Below the pieces are notes generated by a model. That model worked only from the letters and a program-made list of their open reading frames with translations. It was not told the DNA's origin and searched no databases. The position numbers and the translations under genes were made by a program. From an uncultured Bacteroidota bacterium (GTDB lineage Bacteria > Bacteroidota > Bacteroidia > UKL13-3), in contig CAISCU010000017.1 in NCBI GenBank assembly GCA_903883965.1, positions 1 through 45,399 of the forward strand: DNA of 45,399 bases. Reading direction: 5' to 3'. Of the stretch, positions 25,629-34,245 are shown piece by piece; the stretch's first letter is position 1, and each line of letters opens with the position of its first letter.

Positions 25629-27064
25629 TATTTTTTAGGGCTAACATAGTTTTGGATGAAATCGAAAATAAATCGCACGCCTACACCTGTTCCATTTTTT
25701 CCTCTGTATTGATCTGTTGAGGCTAAAAATGCAGGTCCTGCAATATCAAAGTGCATCCAATCGTAATCAGTGAAGTGGGCTAAGAATTTTCCGGCAGTAA
25801 TGGCGCCGCCTACAGGTCCTCCAATGTTTTTTAAGTCGGCAATGTCACTTTTAATGAGTTTTCCATAGTCATCCCAGAATGGAAATTCCACCAATCTTTC
25901 GTGTACTTGGTTGCCACTTGCTTTGAGTTTATCTTTTGTTTTTTCAGGGGCATTACCCATACAAACAATTCCATATTGCCCAATGGCAGCAGCAGCAGCG
26001 CCAGTTAATGTAGCAAAGTCCAAAACCAATTCAGGCTTGTATTTTTTAGCATATGCCAAAGCATCGGCTAAAATCATTCGGCCTTCTGCATCGGTATTTA
26101 ATACTTCAACGGTTTGGCCATCGTACATATGAATGACATCTCCTGGGGTATATGCATTTTCTCCTGGTCTATTATCTGTTGCTGGTATTAGGGCAATGAC
26201 ATGTACATTTAATTTTGATTTGGCAATTGCATACATGGCCGATCCAACAGCAGCAGCTCCAGCCATATCGCATTTCATGGTATCCATACCACTGGTTGGT
26301 TTTAAACTCAAACCTCCGGTATCATATACCACTCCTTTTCCTACTAAAACTATTGGATGTTTGTTTATTGGTTTTGCAGGTTTGTATTCGGCAATGGTAA
26401 AAGTTGGAGGTGTTTTACTGCCTTTGTTAACAGCAAGTAAGCCTCCCATTTTCAATGTTTGAATTTGAGATTTATTTAAAACAGACACTTTAAAACCAGC
26501 CTTCTTACCCATTTTAGAAATTTCTTCTGCCAGTTTGGTTGCCGATAAATATGATTGAGGTTCATTTACCAAATCTCGGGCCATAAAGACAGCTTCACTT
26601 ACATTGTTTAGGTTGGCAATAGACTGTAGCATGTTTTGTTGAGATTGAATACTCAATTGTTTCAGGGTATTGGGCTTATTGTCTTTGGTTTTGTATTTGA
26701 GGAATTGGTAATTGCTCAATAAAAAACCTTCTGAAAATGCCATGGCATCATCAGTATTAAACCCTGAAATTTGAAATTGGGTTTGTTTGTCGTTGTTAAG
26801 CAGACCATTTAATTTGTTTCCCAAACAACGCAGTTCTTCTAGACGTTCATTTGTATTGTTTTTGAGACCGTCTTTGTGTTGAAAATAAGATTTATCCGAC
26901 AAAATGGTAATTCCTACAAAATAAGTTTTGTCTGCAAATTTTGATTGGATTAATTTGATGGCCTCAGGGCTCAATCCAATTTTCTTGAAATCTGTTTTGT
27001 TATCAACCAGGTATAGACTATGGCATTTTTTTGCCAAAGATTTAATAGATTTTACTTCAATCAT
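25628..27064 (-). CDS. pepA: Leucyl aminopeptidase, M17 family
   Basis: A 478-residue cytosolic zinc/manganese aminopeptidase that removes N-terminal residues from peptides. The catalytic C-terminal half has the full M17 set: VGKGVVYDTGGLSLKP near 241 (Lys and Asp ligands), MKCDMAGAAAVG near 264, and NTDAEGRMILADAL near 325 (Asp and Glu ligands plus Arg). The N-terminal half is the variable domain. It is first in an operon with pdxA. An exact -7 box lies 4 nt before the ATG, suggesting a leaderless or one-base leader mRNA. The nearest later Met is far inside the protein, so the start is secure. Confidence 0.95.
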   Translation of the reverse strand: MIEVKSIKSLAKKCHSLYLVDNKTDFKKIGLSPEAIKLIQSKFADKTYFVGITILSDKSYFQHKDGLKNNTNERLEELRCLGNKLNGLLNNDKQTQFQISGFNTDDAMAFSEGFLLSNYQFLKYKTKDNKPNTLKQLSIQSQQNMLQSIANLNNVSEAVFMARDLVNEPQSYLSATKLAEEISKMGKKAGFKVSVLNKSQIQTLKMGGLLAVNKGSKTPPTFTIAEYKPAKPINKHPIVLVGKGVVYDTGGLSLKPTSGMDTMKCDMAGAAAVGSAMYAIAKSKLNVHVIALIPATDNRPGENAYTPGDVIHMYDGQTVEVLNTDAEGRMILADALAYAKKYKPELVLDFATLTGAAAAAIGQYGIVCMGNAPEKTKDKLKASGNQVHERLVEFPFWDDYGKLIKSDIADLKNIGGPVGGAITAGKFLAHFTDYDWMHFDIAGPAFLASTDQYRGKNGTGVGVRFIFDFIQNYVSPKK

Positions 27065-27068
27065 AAGG

Positions 27069-27099
27069 CAAATTTAGTTTTTTAAATGGGCTAATCAAC
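27069..27099 (-). promoter_or_regulatory. Promoter of pepA-pdxA
   Basis: On the minus strand GTTG (27096-27099), 19 nt, then TAAATTTG (27069-27076). The -7 box is exact and the -33 box matches three of four bases. The box ends 4 nt before the pepA ATG. Confidence 0.6.
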
Positions 27100-27206
27100 T
27101 AAGAATGCGAATCTCTTTATAGGTACAATAGTTGAATTTATAGGATAGGCTTAGTTTAAAAATAAAAAACCTTTCATGTTCCAACAAAATATGAGAATTT
27201 GCAAAC

Positions 27207-27992
27207 ATGTCTGAAAAAGTAAAAGCGAAGAAACATTTAGGCCAACATTTTTTAACGGATGAAGTGATTGCTGATGAAATTGTAAATGCTTTGCAAAGTC
27301 AAGTAAATACAATTGATGTGCTAGAAGTAGGTCCTGGAATGGGCGTACTCACTCAAAGGTTATTGAAATTTCCACATTTGCAGGTTTGGGCTTCAGAAAT
27401 TGACAAAGAGTCTGTTGCCTATTTAGCTAAAAATTTTCCTGCATTAGAAAACCGGTTATTGAGTGAAGACTTTTTAGAAATGGATTTTAAATCTTGGTTT
27501 CATTCAGAATTAGCAATTATTGGCAATTTCCCTTACAATATTTCGTCTCAAATTGTATTTAAAATTTTAGACAATATGGAGCAAATCCCAATCATGGTAG
27601 GGATGTTCCAAAAAGAAGTAGCAGAACGCATTTGTGCCAAACCTGGGGGTAAAGAATATGGTATTATCAGTGTGTTGACCCAGGCATTTTACAATACAGA
27701 ATATTTATTTACGGTTCCCCCACATGTTTTTGATCCTCCACCAAAAGTAGAATCAGGAGTAATGCGGATGGTTAGGAAAACAACGCAATTGCCTGTTCCA
27801 ATTGGTAAATTAAAAAAGGTAGTTAAAACAGCATTCAATCAGCGCAGAAAGAAACTAAGGAATGCGGTTTCTGTTTTTGGTTTATCGGATGCACATTTGG
27901 GAGAATATGCTGCCAAACGAGCAGAAGAGCTCAGTTTGGAAGATTTTATTCAATTGGTAAATTTGATAGAATTGAACGGAAAATGGAATTGA
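27207..27992 (+). CDS. rsmA: 16S rRNA (adenine1518/1519-N6)-dimethyltransferase
   Basis: A 261-residue SAM-dependent methyltransferase that dimethylates two adjacent adenosines in the 3'-terminal hairpin of 16S rRNA (KsgA). Motifs: KKHLGQHFLTD near 8-18, the SAM-binding VLEVGPGMGVLTQ near 38-50, and the catalytic IGNFPYNISSQ near 108, where NFPY replaces the more common NLPY. The C-terminal NQRRKKLRNA near 212 is the rRNA-binding segment. The mgtE start codon lies inside its final codons (10-bp overlap). Confidence 0.96.
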   Translation: MSEKVKAKKHLGQHFLTDEVIADEIVNALQSQVNTIDVLEVGPGMGVLTQRLLKFPHLQVWASEIDKESVAYLAKNFPALENRLLSEDFLEMDFKSWFHSELAIIGNFPYNISSQIVFKILDNMEQIPIMVGMFQKEVAERICAKPGGKEYGIISVLTQAFYNTEYLFTVPPHVFDPPPKVESGVMRMVRKTTQLPVPIGKLKKVVKTAFNQRRKKLRNAVSVFGLSDAHLGEYAAKRAEELSLEDFIQLVNLIELNGKWN

Positions 27993-29341
27993 ATTTAATT
28001 GATAAAAATTACATCAAACTCATTAAAGAGTTTCTTGGGAATGGTTCTTTGAACGAGTTAAACAATTTATTGGTACAGTTACACCCTGAAGATTTGGTTG
28101 TACTAATCAATCAATTGTCTTTAGATGAGCGCATCACAATTCTTTCTCAGATTGAAAGAGAAATACTCGTAAAAGTATTGGTTAACCTCGATGAACCAAC
28201 CCGAGATTTATTTTTTGAATCGTATAGTCCTGCAGAAATTGCCAACGAATTCATTGAACTGATGGACTCAGATGACGCGGCGTTTATTTTGGCACAATTG
28301 CCAGAACAAATTAAAGACGAAGTGCTCAGTAATCTCCAGGACATTGCTTATGCCAGTCAGTTATTGGCTTTGCTCAACTACAAAGAAAATACAGCAGGTA
28401 GTTTGATGGCTGTTGAGTTGGTAAAAACGGCTTTGAATGCAAGCGTTCAATCTTGTATTGAAGAAATTAGAACCCAAGCAGAAAATGTCAACTCCATTTA
28501 TGTAGTTTATGTAGTTGATGAATTTGAGCGTTTGGTTGGATTGATGACATTGAAAAATTTAATCCTAGCCAGCCCAGATGCTTTGATTGCAGATGTCTGT
28601 AACAAGCAGGTAGTTTCAGTGTCTACCTCTGCATCAATTGAAGAGATTTCAAACATTACCCGTAAGTATGATTTGGTTGTATTGCCTGTTGTTGACGCCA
28701 TTGGCCGTTTAGTAGGCAGAATTACCGTTGATGACGTTGTTGAAATCATGCATGATGAAGCGGATGAAGATTACCAATTGATGTCGGGTATTACCGAAGA
28801 TGTTGTTTCAACCGATAAAGTTTGGATTCTATCTAGGGCTCGGCTGCCTTGGTTAATTATTGGATTGTTTGGAGGGATAGCCAGTTCCAGATTTTTGGAA
28901 TTGTACGAAGACCAAATTCGCATACATCCTGAAATGGCTTTTTTTATGCCTTTAATTGCTGCAATGGGTGGCAATGCTGGGGTGCAATCATCGGCCATTG
29001 TGGTTCAAGGATTGGTAAATGATACCCTAGGTACTAAAAATATCATGCAGAAAATTTTAAAAGAATCAAGGGTGGCATTGTTAAATGGAATCATTTGTTC
29101 AGTTATTATTTTGTTGTATGGATTCTTTTTTGCGCCAAATTCTAATATGTCGGCAGTGGTTTCAATTGCACTCATAACTGTGATAGTTTTTGCATCTATT
29201 TTTGGGACAATGGTGCCAATGCTGCTGCACAAACTTAAAATCGACCCTGCTATTGCTACTGGTCCTTTTATTACAACAACCAATGATTTATTGGGGATTG
29301 CAATTTACTTTTCATTGGGCCATGTGTTCTACCATCCTTAA
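27983..29341 (+). CDS. mgtE: Magnesium transporter MgtE
   Basis: A 452-residue Mg2+ channel in the inner membrane. Order of domains: N-terminal superhelical domain with repeated ELxxLHPEDLxxLI-type helices (about 15-130), a tandem CBS pair (about 135-255, ending IMHDEADEDYQ), a plug helix, and a five-helix transmembrane domain (about 285-452). The pore region has AAMGGNAGVQSSA near 332-344, and the last helix GPFITTTNDLLGI supplies the conserved Asp that contacts Mg2+. Gating is by Mg2+ bound between the N and CBS domains. It overlaps rsmA by 10 bp, so translation is coupled to it. Confidence 0.95.
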   Translation: MELNLIDKNYIKLIKEFLGNGSLNELNNLLVQLHPEDLVVLINQLSLDERITILSQIEREILVKVLVNLDEPTRDLFFESYSPAEIANEFIELMDSDDAAFILAQLPEQIKDEVLSNLQDIAYASQLLALLNYKENTAGSLMAVELVKTALNASVQSCIEEIRTQAENVNSIYVVYVVDEFERLVGLMTLKNLILASPDALIADVCNKQVVSVSTSASIEEISNITRKYDLVVLPVVDAIGRLVGRITVDDVVEIMHDEADEDYQLMSGITEDVVSTDKVWILSRARLPWLIIGLFGGIASSRFLELYEDQIRIHPEMAFFMPLIAAMGGNAGVQSSAIVVQGLVNDTLGTKNIMQKILKESRVALLNGIICSVIILLYGFFFAPNSNMSAVVSIALITVIVFASIFGTMVPMLLHKLKIDPAIATGPFITTTNDLLGIAIYFSLGHVFYHP

Positions 29342-29380
29342 TGATGCAACTTTAACCCTTACTTTCAACACTTGGTTTAA

Positions 29381-30331
29381 ATGAGCAAGCAAACAAAAGT
29401 TTATATCATAGACGATGTGTCTCCGATTTTAACGGATGGTCTTGCCTTGCATGGATTTGAGGTGATTTATGAGCCAGAATCAACCAGAAAAACAATTTTA
29501 TCTAGGTTAGTAGAATTGAACCCAGAAATATTGGTATTGAGGTCTAAAATTTCCATCGATCAAATGGTTTTTGAAGCAGCCAAAGGCCTCAAATTAATTG
29601 CCAGAGCTGGCGCAGGTATGGACAATATAGATGAAAAACTTGCCCAAGCTTTTTCAGTTGAATGTATCAATGCAGGAGAGGCCAACTCAGATGCGGTTGG
29701 AGATCATACCTTGGGCTTATTGTTAAATGGAATGCGAAATATTTCGAAGTCTTTCAATGAAGTGAAAAGTGGCTTGTGGTTGCGTGAGGCCAATAGGGGA
29801 ACAGAACTCTCTAAAAAAACTGTTGGAGTAATTGGTTTCGGAAATACAGGAAAGGCTGTTGCAAAAAGACTGCTTGGGTTTGGATGCAAAGTACTGGTGT
29901 ATGACAAGTATCTTACAAACTATGGGGACGAACAACTGATAGCTTCAAATATGCAAGACATTTTTGAGGAGGCAGATGTGTTGTCTTTACACATTCCCTT
30001 GAACAAAGAAACACATGGAATGGTAAATGACGAATTCTTGTTGCAATTCAAAAAGCCCATATTTCTTTTAAATTTGAGTAGGGGAGCCATTGTAAAAACA
30101 GCCGACCTAATCAAGGGTTTACAAATGGGTAAAATTAGCAAATGCGCCTTGGATGTATTGGAAAACGAAGATTTGAATAGGTTGAGTCCTGAACAAAAAA
30201 AAGAATTTGACTTTTTGGTAAAATCGGACGCTGTTACACTCACTCCACATATTGGGGGCTGGACTATAGAGAGTTACGATAAAATATCGGCAGTATTGTT
30301 GAAAAAAATTAAAGAAATCAATGAAAAATAA
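29381..30331 (+). CDS. serA: D-3-phosphoglycerate dehydrogenase-like 2-hydroxyacid dehydrogenase
   Basis: A 316-residue NAD-dependent D-2-hydroxyacid dehydrogenase. The Rossmann signature is VIGFGNTGKAVAKRL near 149. Catalytic residues are present: Arg in NLSRGAIV near 233, Glu in ALDVLENED near 258, and His in LTPHIGGWT near 289. RAGAGMDNID near 76 is common to SerA-type members. It lacks the C-terminal ACT regulatory domain of long SerA proteins, so serine feedback through ACT is not expected. Assignment to phosphoglycerate rather than another hydroxyacid is by resemblance to Bacteroidota short SerA proteins. It starts 39 nt after mgtE and could be in the same transcript. Confidence 0.78.
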   Translation: MSKQTKVYIIDDVSPILTDGLALHGFEVIYEPESTRKTILSRLVELNPEILVLRSKISIDQMVFEAAKGLKLIARAGAGMDNIDEKLAQAFSVECINAGEANSDAVGDHTLGLLLNGMRNISKSFNEVKSGLWLREANRGTELSKKTVGVIGFGNTGKAVAKRLLGFGCKVLVYDKYLTNYGDEQLIASNMQDIFEEADVLSLHIPLNKETHGMVNDEFLLQFKKPIFLLNLSRGAIVKTADLIKGLQMGKISKCALDVLENEDLNRLSPEQKKEFDFLVKSDAVTLTPHIGGWTIESYDKISAVLLKKIKEINEK

Positions 30332-30435
30332 GCCGGTTAAATACAGCCATTTAGGTGACGAATTTGTTAAATTCCTTTTAACTGATTTATTTTACACCTC
30401 TTATTTTAGAATAGCTATTTGTAAATTATAAGTAA

Positions 30436-33400
30436 ATGAAGAAAATATACTCACTACTCGTATTTGTATTTGTGATTCAGTTTGGGCTCTTTGCTCAGTC
30501 TGGTATGGGAACAATCAGGGGAAAAGTAATTGATGGCAAAACAAAAAAGCCTTTGGATTATGTCAGCATTACCATTAAACTGAATGGCGTAGCTAAAGCC
30601 ACAGCCCTCTCTGATGATGAAGGAGGTTTTATTATTAAGGCTTTACAGCCTGGAGAATACGAATTGTATGCCACTTATGTTGGTTATCCAAACACTACTT
30701 TAAAGGGTATTTATGTAGGAGCAGAAGAAGATAAATTCATTGATTTTTCTATGTCTGCAGACAATGAACTCAAAGAAGTTGTAGTTACTGTAAAGAAAGA
30801 ATTGATTGACCGTGGCGGTGTAAAAGGAGGTAAATTAACTTCACAAGAGATCATGAAATCGCCGGTAAGGAACGTGAACTCTATTGCCAATACGGTGCTT
30901 GGTGTAGAATCTAGAAATGGATCTACCCCAAACTTTAGAGGTGCAAGGGCTGAAGGTACAGCATATTACATTGATGGGGTGAGAGTAAATGCAGGTGCCA
31001 ATAGCATTCCGCAAAATGCCATCGACCAAATTCAAGTAATTACAGGTGGAACCCCAGCGCAATATGGAGACTTTGTTGGTGGTGCAATCAGTATTACAAC
31101 CAAAGCTCCAACCAAAAATTTCAATAGAGGTATAGAAATCATAACAGCTTCTCCATTCAACAGCTATTTAGACAATTCTCATTATAACCAAGTTCAAACC
31201 TTAATTTCTGGTCCTATCAAATCAATCAACAAAGGTCGTGGTTCTGAAGAAAGGGTATTGTTAGGATTTTTATTCTCTGGTTCATTTACCTACAGCAAAG
31301 ATGGTTCTTTACCAGCGGTAGATTTGTATCAAGTGAAGGCCTCAAAATTAAAAGAATTACAAAATACACCTTTGGTGCCAAGTGCGTCTGGAACATTGTT
31401 CAATGCCGCAGAATATTTAAGAGCATCAGACTTGGAAAAAGTTGGTTACAGACAAAATGCAGCAGGTTATTCAGTTAATATCAGTGGTAATTTCAACTAC
31501 CAACCTACAAGAAACGTAAATGTAAGATTGGGTTATTTTGGAAACTTCTCACAAGGAAGAAACTGGAGTTCATTCAGCTCTTTGATGAACAATGATAACA
31601 ACTCTTTGTCAAAATCGAATGTGTTTAGAACGTATGTTCAGCTAACCCAAAATTTTGGTAAAGATTCTGAGAAAAACAAAGATGATGCCGCTAAGAATGG
31701 AGGTATCAGCAATGCTTTCTATTCTGTTAGATTGTCATATGAACGCATTGCCTCTGAAAGCATGGACGCAGAATTTCAGAACAATTATTTTGATTACGGC
31801 TACCTAGGTAAATTTACTACTTATCAAGCGCCTACTTTTTCGAGAGTTGCCAAAGGTTTTGGAGCACCTGCAGATAGTTTCTTAATGGACAATGGTAAAT
31901 ACATTCAGTTAACCAATTATTACAGACAATCGGGTTCCGTTGATACCGCTTACACTTTTGAGCAAGCAGATATCAATACCGTTCGTGGAAATTATACCAA
32001 AGCTTTATACAATTTCTTAGGTGCTGGTAACATCACCAATTTAGGAACTGTGAGACAATTTGGAGGATTAATCAATGGTGACAATCCAAATGGCATTTAC
32101 TCAAATATGTGGAGCAATGTTGGAACCAATGGCAATGGCTATTCTAAGGGATTGTCAGAAATTTATACCCTTTACATCATGAGTGAATTTAGCATTGCAC
32201 CAAAAAGCAATCCTAAAGCCAAACATGAAATTCAATTGGGTATTACAGGAGAGCAACAATTCAGACGTTCATACAGTTTAAGTACCAATGGTCTTTGGTC
32301 TTTGATGCGCTTAAATGCAAACAGACAATTCCTAGGATTAAATACATCTAGTGACAGTGCCATCTTAAAATTTGACCAAAATGGCGTGTTTCAAGATACA
32401 GTTTGGTTTAACAAGCGCATTGTTGCCGATCAACAAACCAATTTTGATAAAAATTTAAGAGACGCATTAATTAGACAAGGTGCAGTTGATGCCAATGGCA
32501 ATCCTATCAATCAGTACAGTTTCATTGATGTGAATTCATACAAACCAAGTACTTATTCTTTAGACATGTTCAATGCAGATGAATTGTTGAACAATGGTAA
32601 TTCTATTGTGAGCTATTCTGGTTACGACCATTTGGGTAACAGCATTGGTTACAAGAAACCATCTTTAGATGATTTCTTAAACAATCCTACTTCAAGGTTA
32701 TTACCAGCCTACCAACCAACATATTTGGCAGCTTGGGTTCAAGACAAATTTGTATTCAAAGATTTAATTGTTCGTATAGGGTTAAGAATGGAAAGATTTG
32801 ATGCCAACCAGCCTGTGTTGAAAGATCCATATAGCATGGCTCCTATTTATACAGTTGGAGAGGTTAAAGGAAGCAGCGAAAGCAGATTCAGTAACTTGAA
32901 AAATCAAATTCCTACAACCATTGGCGATGACTATGCCATTTACGTAAACAATGAAAAATTTGGTGATGGTGGACAAAGTGCAAGTTTAAATGTAGCTGGT
33001 TTTAGAAGTGGCAATAATTGGTACGATAAAAATGGCAATCCAGTTACCGACCCTCAACAGATAGCCAGAGATGCTGGTACAACTAGAAACACTCCTTTAC
33101 TCATCGACCCATCAAATCCAAATAAACCAACCGCTGCTTCATTTAAAGATTATGAGCCAGATTTGAAATTATTACCAAGGGTTTGGTTCTCATTCCCAAT
33201 TTCAACAACCAGTCAGTTTTTTGGAACCTACGATATATTGACACAAAGACCTTCTGCAAATGTTGGACAAATTGACGATTACTATTTCTTACAAAACAGA
33301 TTGAGTGATGGTGCAATTGCCAACCCGAATTTGAAAATGACACAAGTAACCGATTACGAAATTGGCTTCCGTCAACAAATTGGACAAGATGCTGCATTGG

Positions 33401-34233
33401 GTATCATTGCCTCATACCGTGAATACAGAAACATGGTTCAGTTGTATAGATACATTCAAGCATGGCCTAACGACTACAATACGTTTGGAAACTTAGACTT
33501 TGCAACAGTTAAAAGTATTGGTTTGGAATACAATATTCGTGAATTAGGTAATGTATCATTGGGTGCAAATTACCAATTGCAATTTGCCGATGGTACTGGA
33601 TCAAATGCAACCTCTAGTGGTGCATTGGTTCAAGTAGGATTGCCAACTTTGAGAACAATTTTCCCGCTTGATTTTGATACCAGACATACAGTAAAATTAA
33701 GTTTTGATTACCATTACAAGTCAGGTAAAGAATATGATGGTCCAGTGGTAGCAGGCAAAAAGATTTTAGAAAATGCAGGATTGAACTTCATTTTTACTGC
33801 TTATTCTGGAAGGCCTTATACCCAAAACATGTTACCTACTCCTGACGGAGTTCAGTCAGGTGTTGTAGTAAGAAGTCCATTAAAAGGAACAATCAATGGT
33901 GCCAATTTGCCACCACAATTCAATGTAGACTTAAACATTGATAAGAATTTCGAATTCAAACAAAAGAAAATTGACGGTAGCACAACTTTCTATAGGTTGA
34001 GAGTGTTCTTATGGGTTCAAAACTTATTGAATACAGCTAACGTTACTTCAGTGTTCAGATATACTGGAAACGCATACAATGATGGATTCTTAGCTTCTCC
34101 GCAGGCGCAAGAACAAATTAGAACCGCAACCGATCAACAATCTTATGTTGACTTGTACAATGCAAGAATGTTAAATCCTGATAGATTTAGTTTACCTCGT
34201 TTAACTCGTATTGGTGTTGCCCTTTATTTTTAA
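30436..34233 (+). CDS. TonB-dependent outer membrane receptor
   Basis: A 1265-residue outer membrane protein. The signal peptide covers residues 1-20 (ending LFAQ). Residues about 26-110 form a carboxypeptidase-regulatory-like beta sandwich (GTIRGKVIDGKTKKPLDYVSI), followed by a TonB-box-like ELKEVVVTV, then the plug domain (about 125-220, with YYIDGVRVNAG and GGTPAQYGDFVGGAISI). The remainder is the 22-stranded barrel, ending in Phe (IGVALYF) as expected for insertion by the BAM complex. No SusD gene follows; instead the next gene encodes a large T9SS cargo (12-nt gap) and then a PorV-like barrel. The ligand is unknown. Confidence 0.9.
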   Translation: MKKIYSLLVFVFVIQFGLFAQSGMGTIRGKVIDGKTKKPLDYVSITIKLNGVAKATALSDDEGGFIIKALQPGEYELYATYVGYPNTTLKGIYVGAEEDKFIDFSMSADNELKEVVVTVKKELIDRGGVKGGKLTSQEIMKSPVRNVNSIANTVLGVESRNGSTPNFRGARAEGTAYYIDGVRVNAGANSIPQNAIDQIQVITGGTPAQYGDFVGGAISITTKAPTKNFNRGIEIITASPFNSYLDNSHYNQVQTLISGPIKSINKGRGSEERVLLGFLFSGSFTYSKDGSLPAVDLYQVKASKLKELQNTPLVPSASGTLFNAAEYLRASDLEKVGYRQNAAGYSVNISGNFNYQPTRNVNVRLGYFGNFSQGRNWSSFSSLMNNDNNSLSKSNVFRTYVQLTQNFGKDSEKNKDDAAKNGGISNAFYSVRLSYERIASESMDAEFQNNYFDYGYLGKFTTYQAPTFSRVAKGFGAPADSFLMDNGKYIQLTNYYRQSGSVDTAYTFEQADINTVRGNYTKALYNFLGAGNITNLGTVRQFGGLINGDNPNGIYSNMWSNVGTNGNGYSKGLSEIYTLYIMSEFSIAPKSNPKAKHEIQLGITGEQQFRRSYSLSTNGLWSLMRLNANRQFLGLNTSSDSAILKFDQNGVFQDTVWFNKRIVADQQTNFDKNLRDALIRQGAVDANGNPINQYSFIDVNSYKPSTYSLDMFNADELLNNGNSIVSYSGYDHLGNSIGYKKPSLDDFLNNPTSRLLPAYQPTYLAAWVQDKFVFKDLIVRIGLRMERFDANQPVLKDPYSMAPIYTVGEVKGSSESRFSNLKNQIPTTIGDDYAIYVNNEKFGDGGQSASLNVAGFRSGNNWYDKNGNPVTDPQQIARDAGTTRNTPLLIDPSNPNKPTAASFKDYEPDLKLLPRVWFSFPISTTSQFFGTYDILTQRPSANVGQIDDYYFLQNRLSDGAIANPNLKMTQVTDYEIGFRQQIGQDAALGIIASYREYRNMVQLYRYIQAWPNDYNTFGNLDFATVKSIGLEYNIRELGNVSLGANYQLQFADGTGSNATSSGALVQVGLPTLRTIFPLDFDTRHTVKLSFDYHYKSGKEYDGPVVAGKKILENAGLNFIFTAYSGRPYTQNMLPTPDGVQSGVVVRSPLKGTINGANLPPQFNVDLNIDKNFEFKQKKIDGSTTFYRLRVFLWVQNLLNTANVTSVFRYTGNAYNDGFLASPQAQEQIRTATDQQSYVDLYNARMLNPDRFSLPRLTRIGVALYF

Positions 34234-34245
34234 TATAAAAGTATC

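Noticed and set aside
2848-29341. Two Mg2+ transporters (corA, mgtE) as a linked system
   Set aside because: They are 24 kb apart in unrelated operons; many bacteria carry both.
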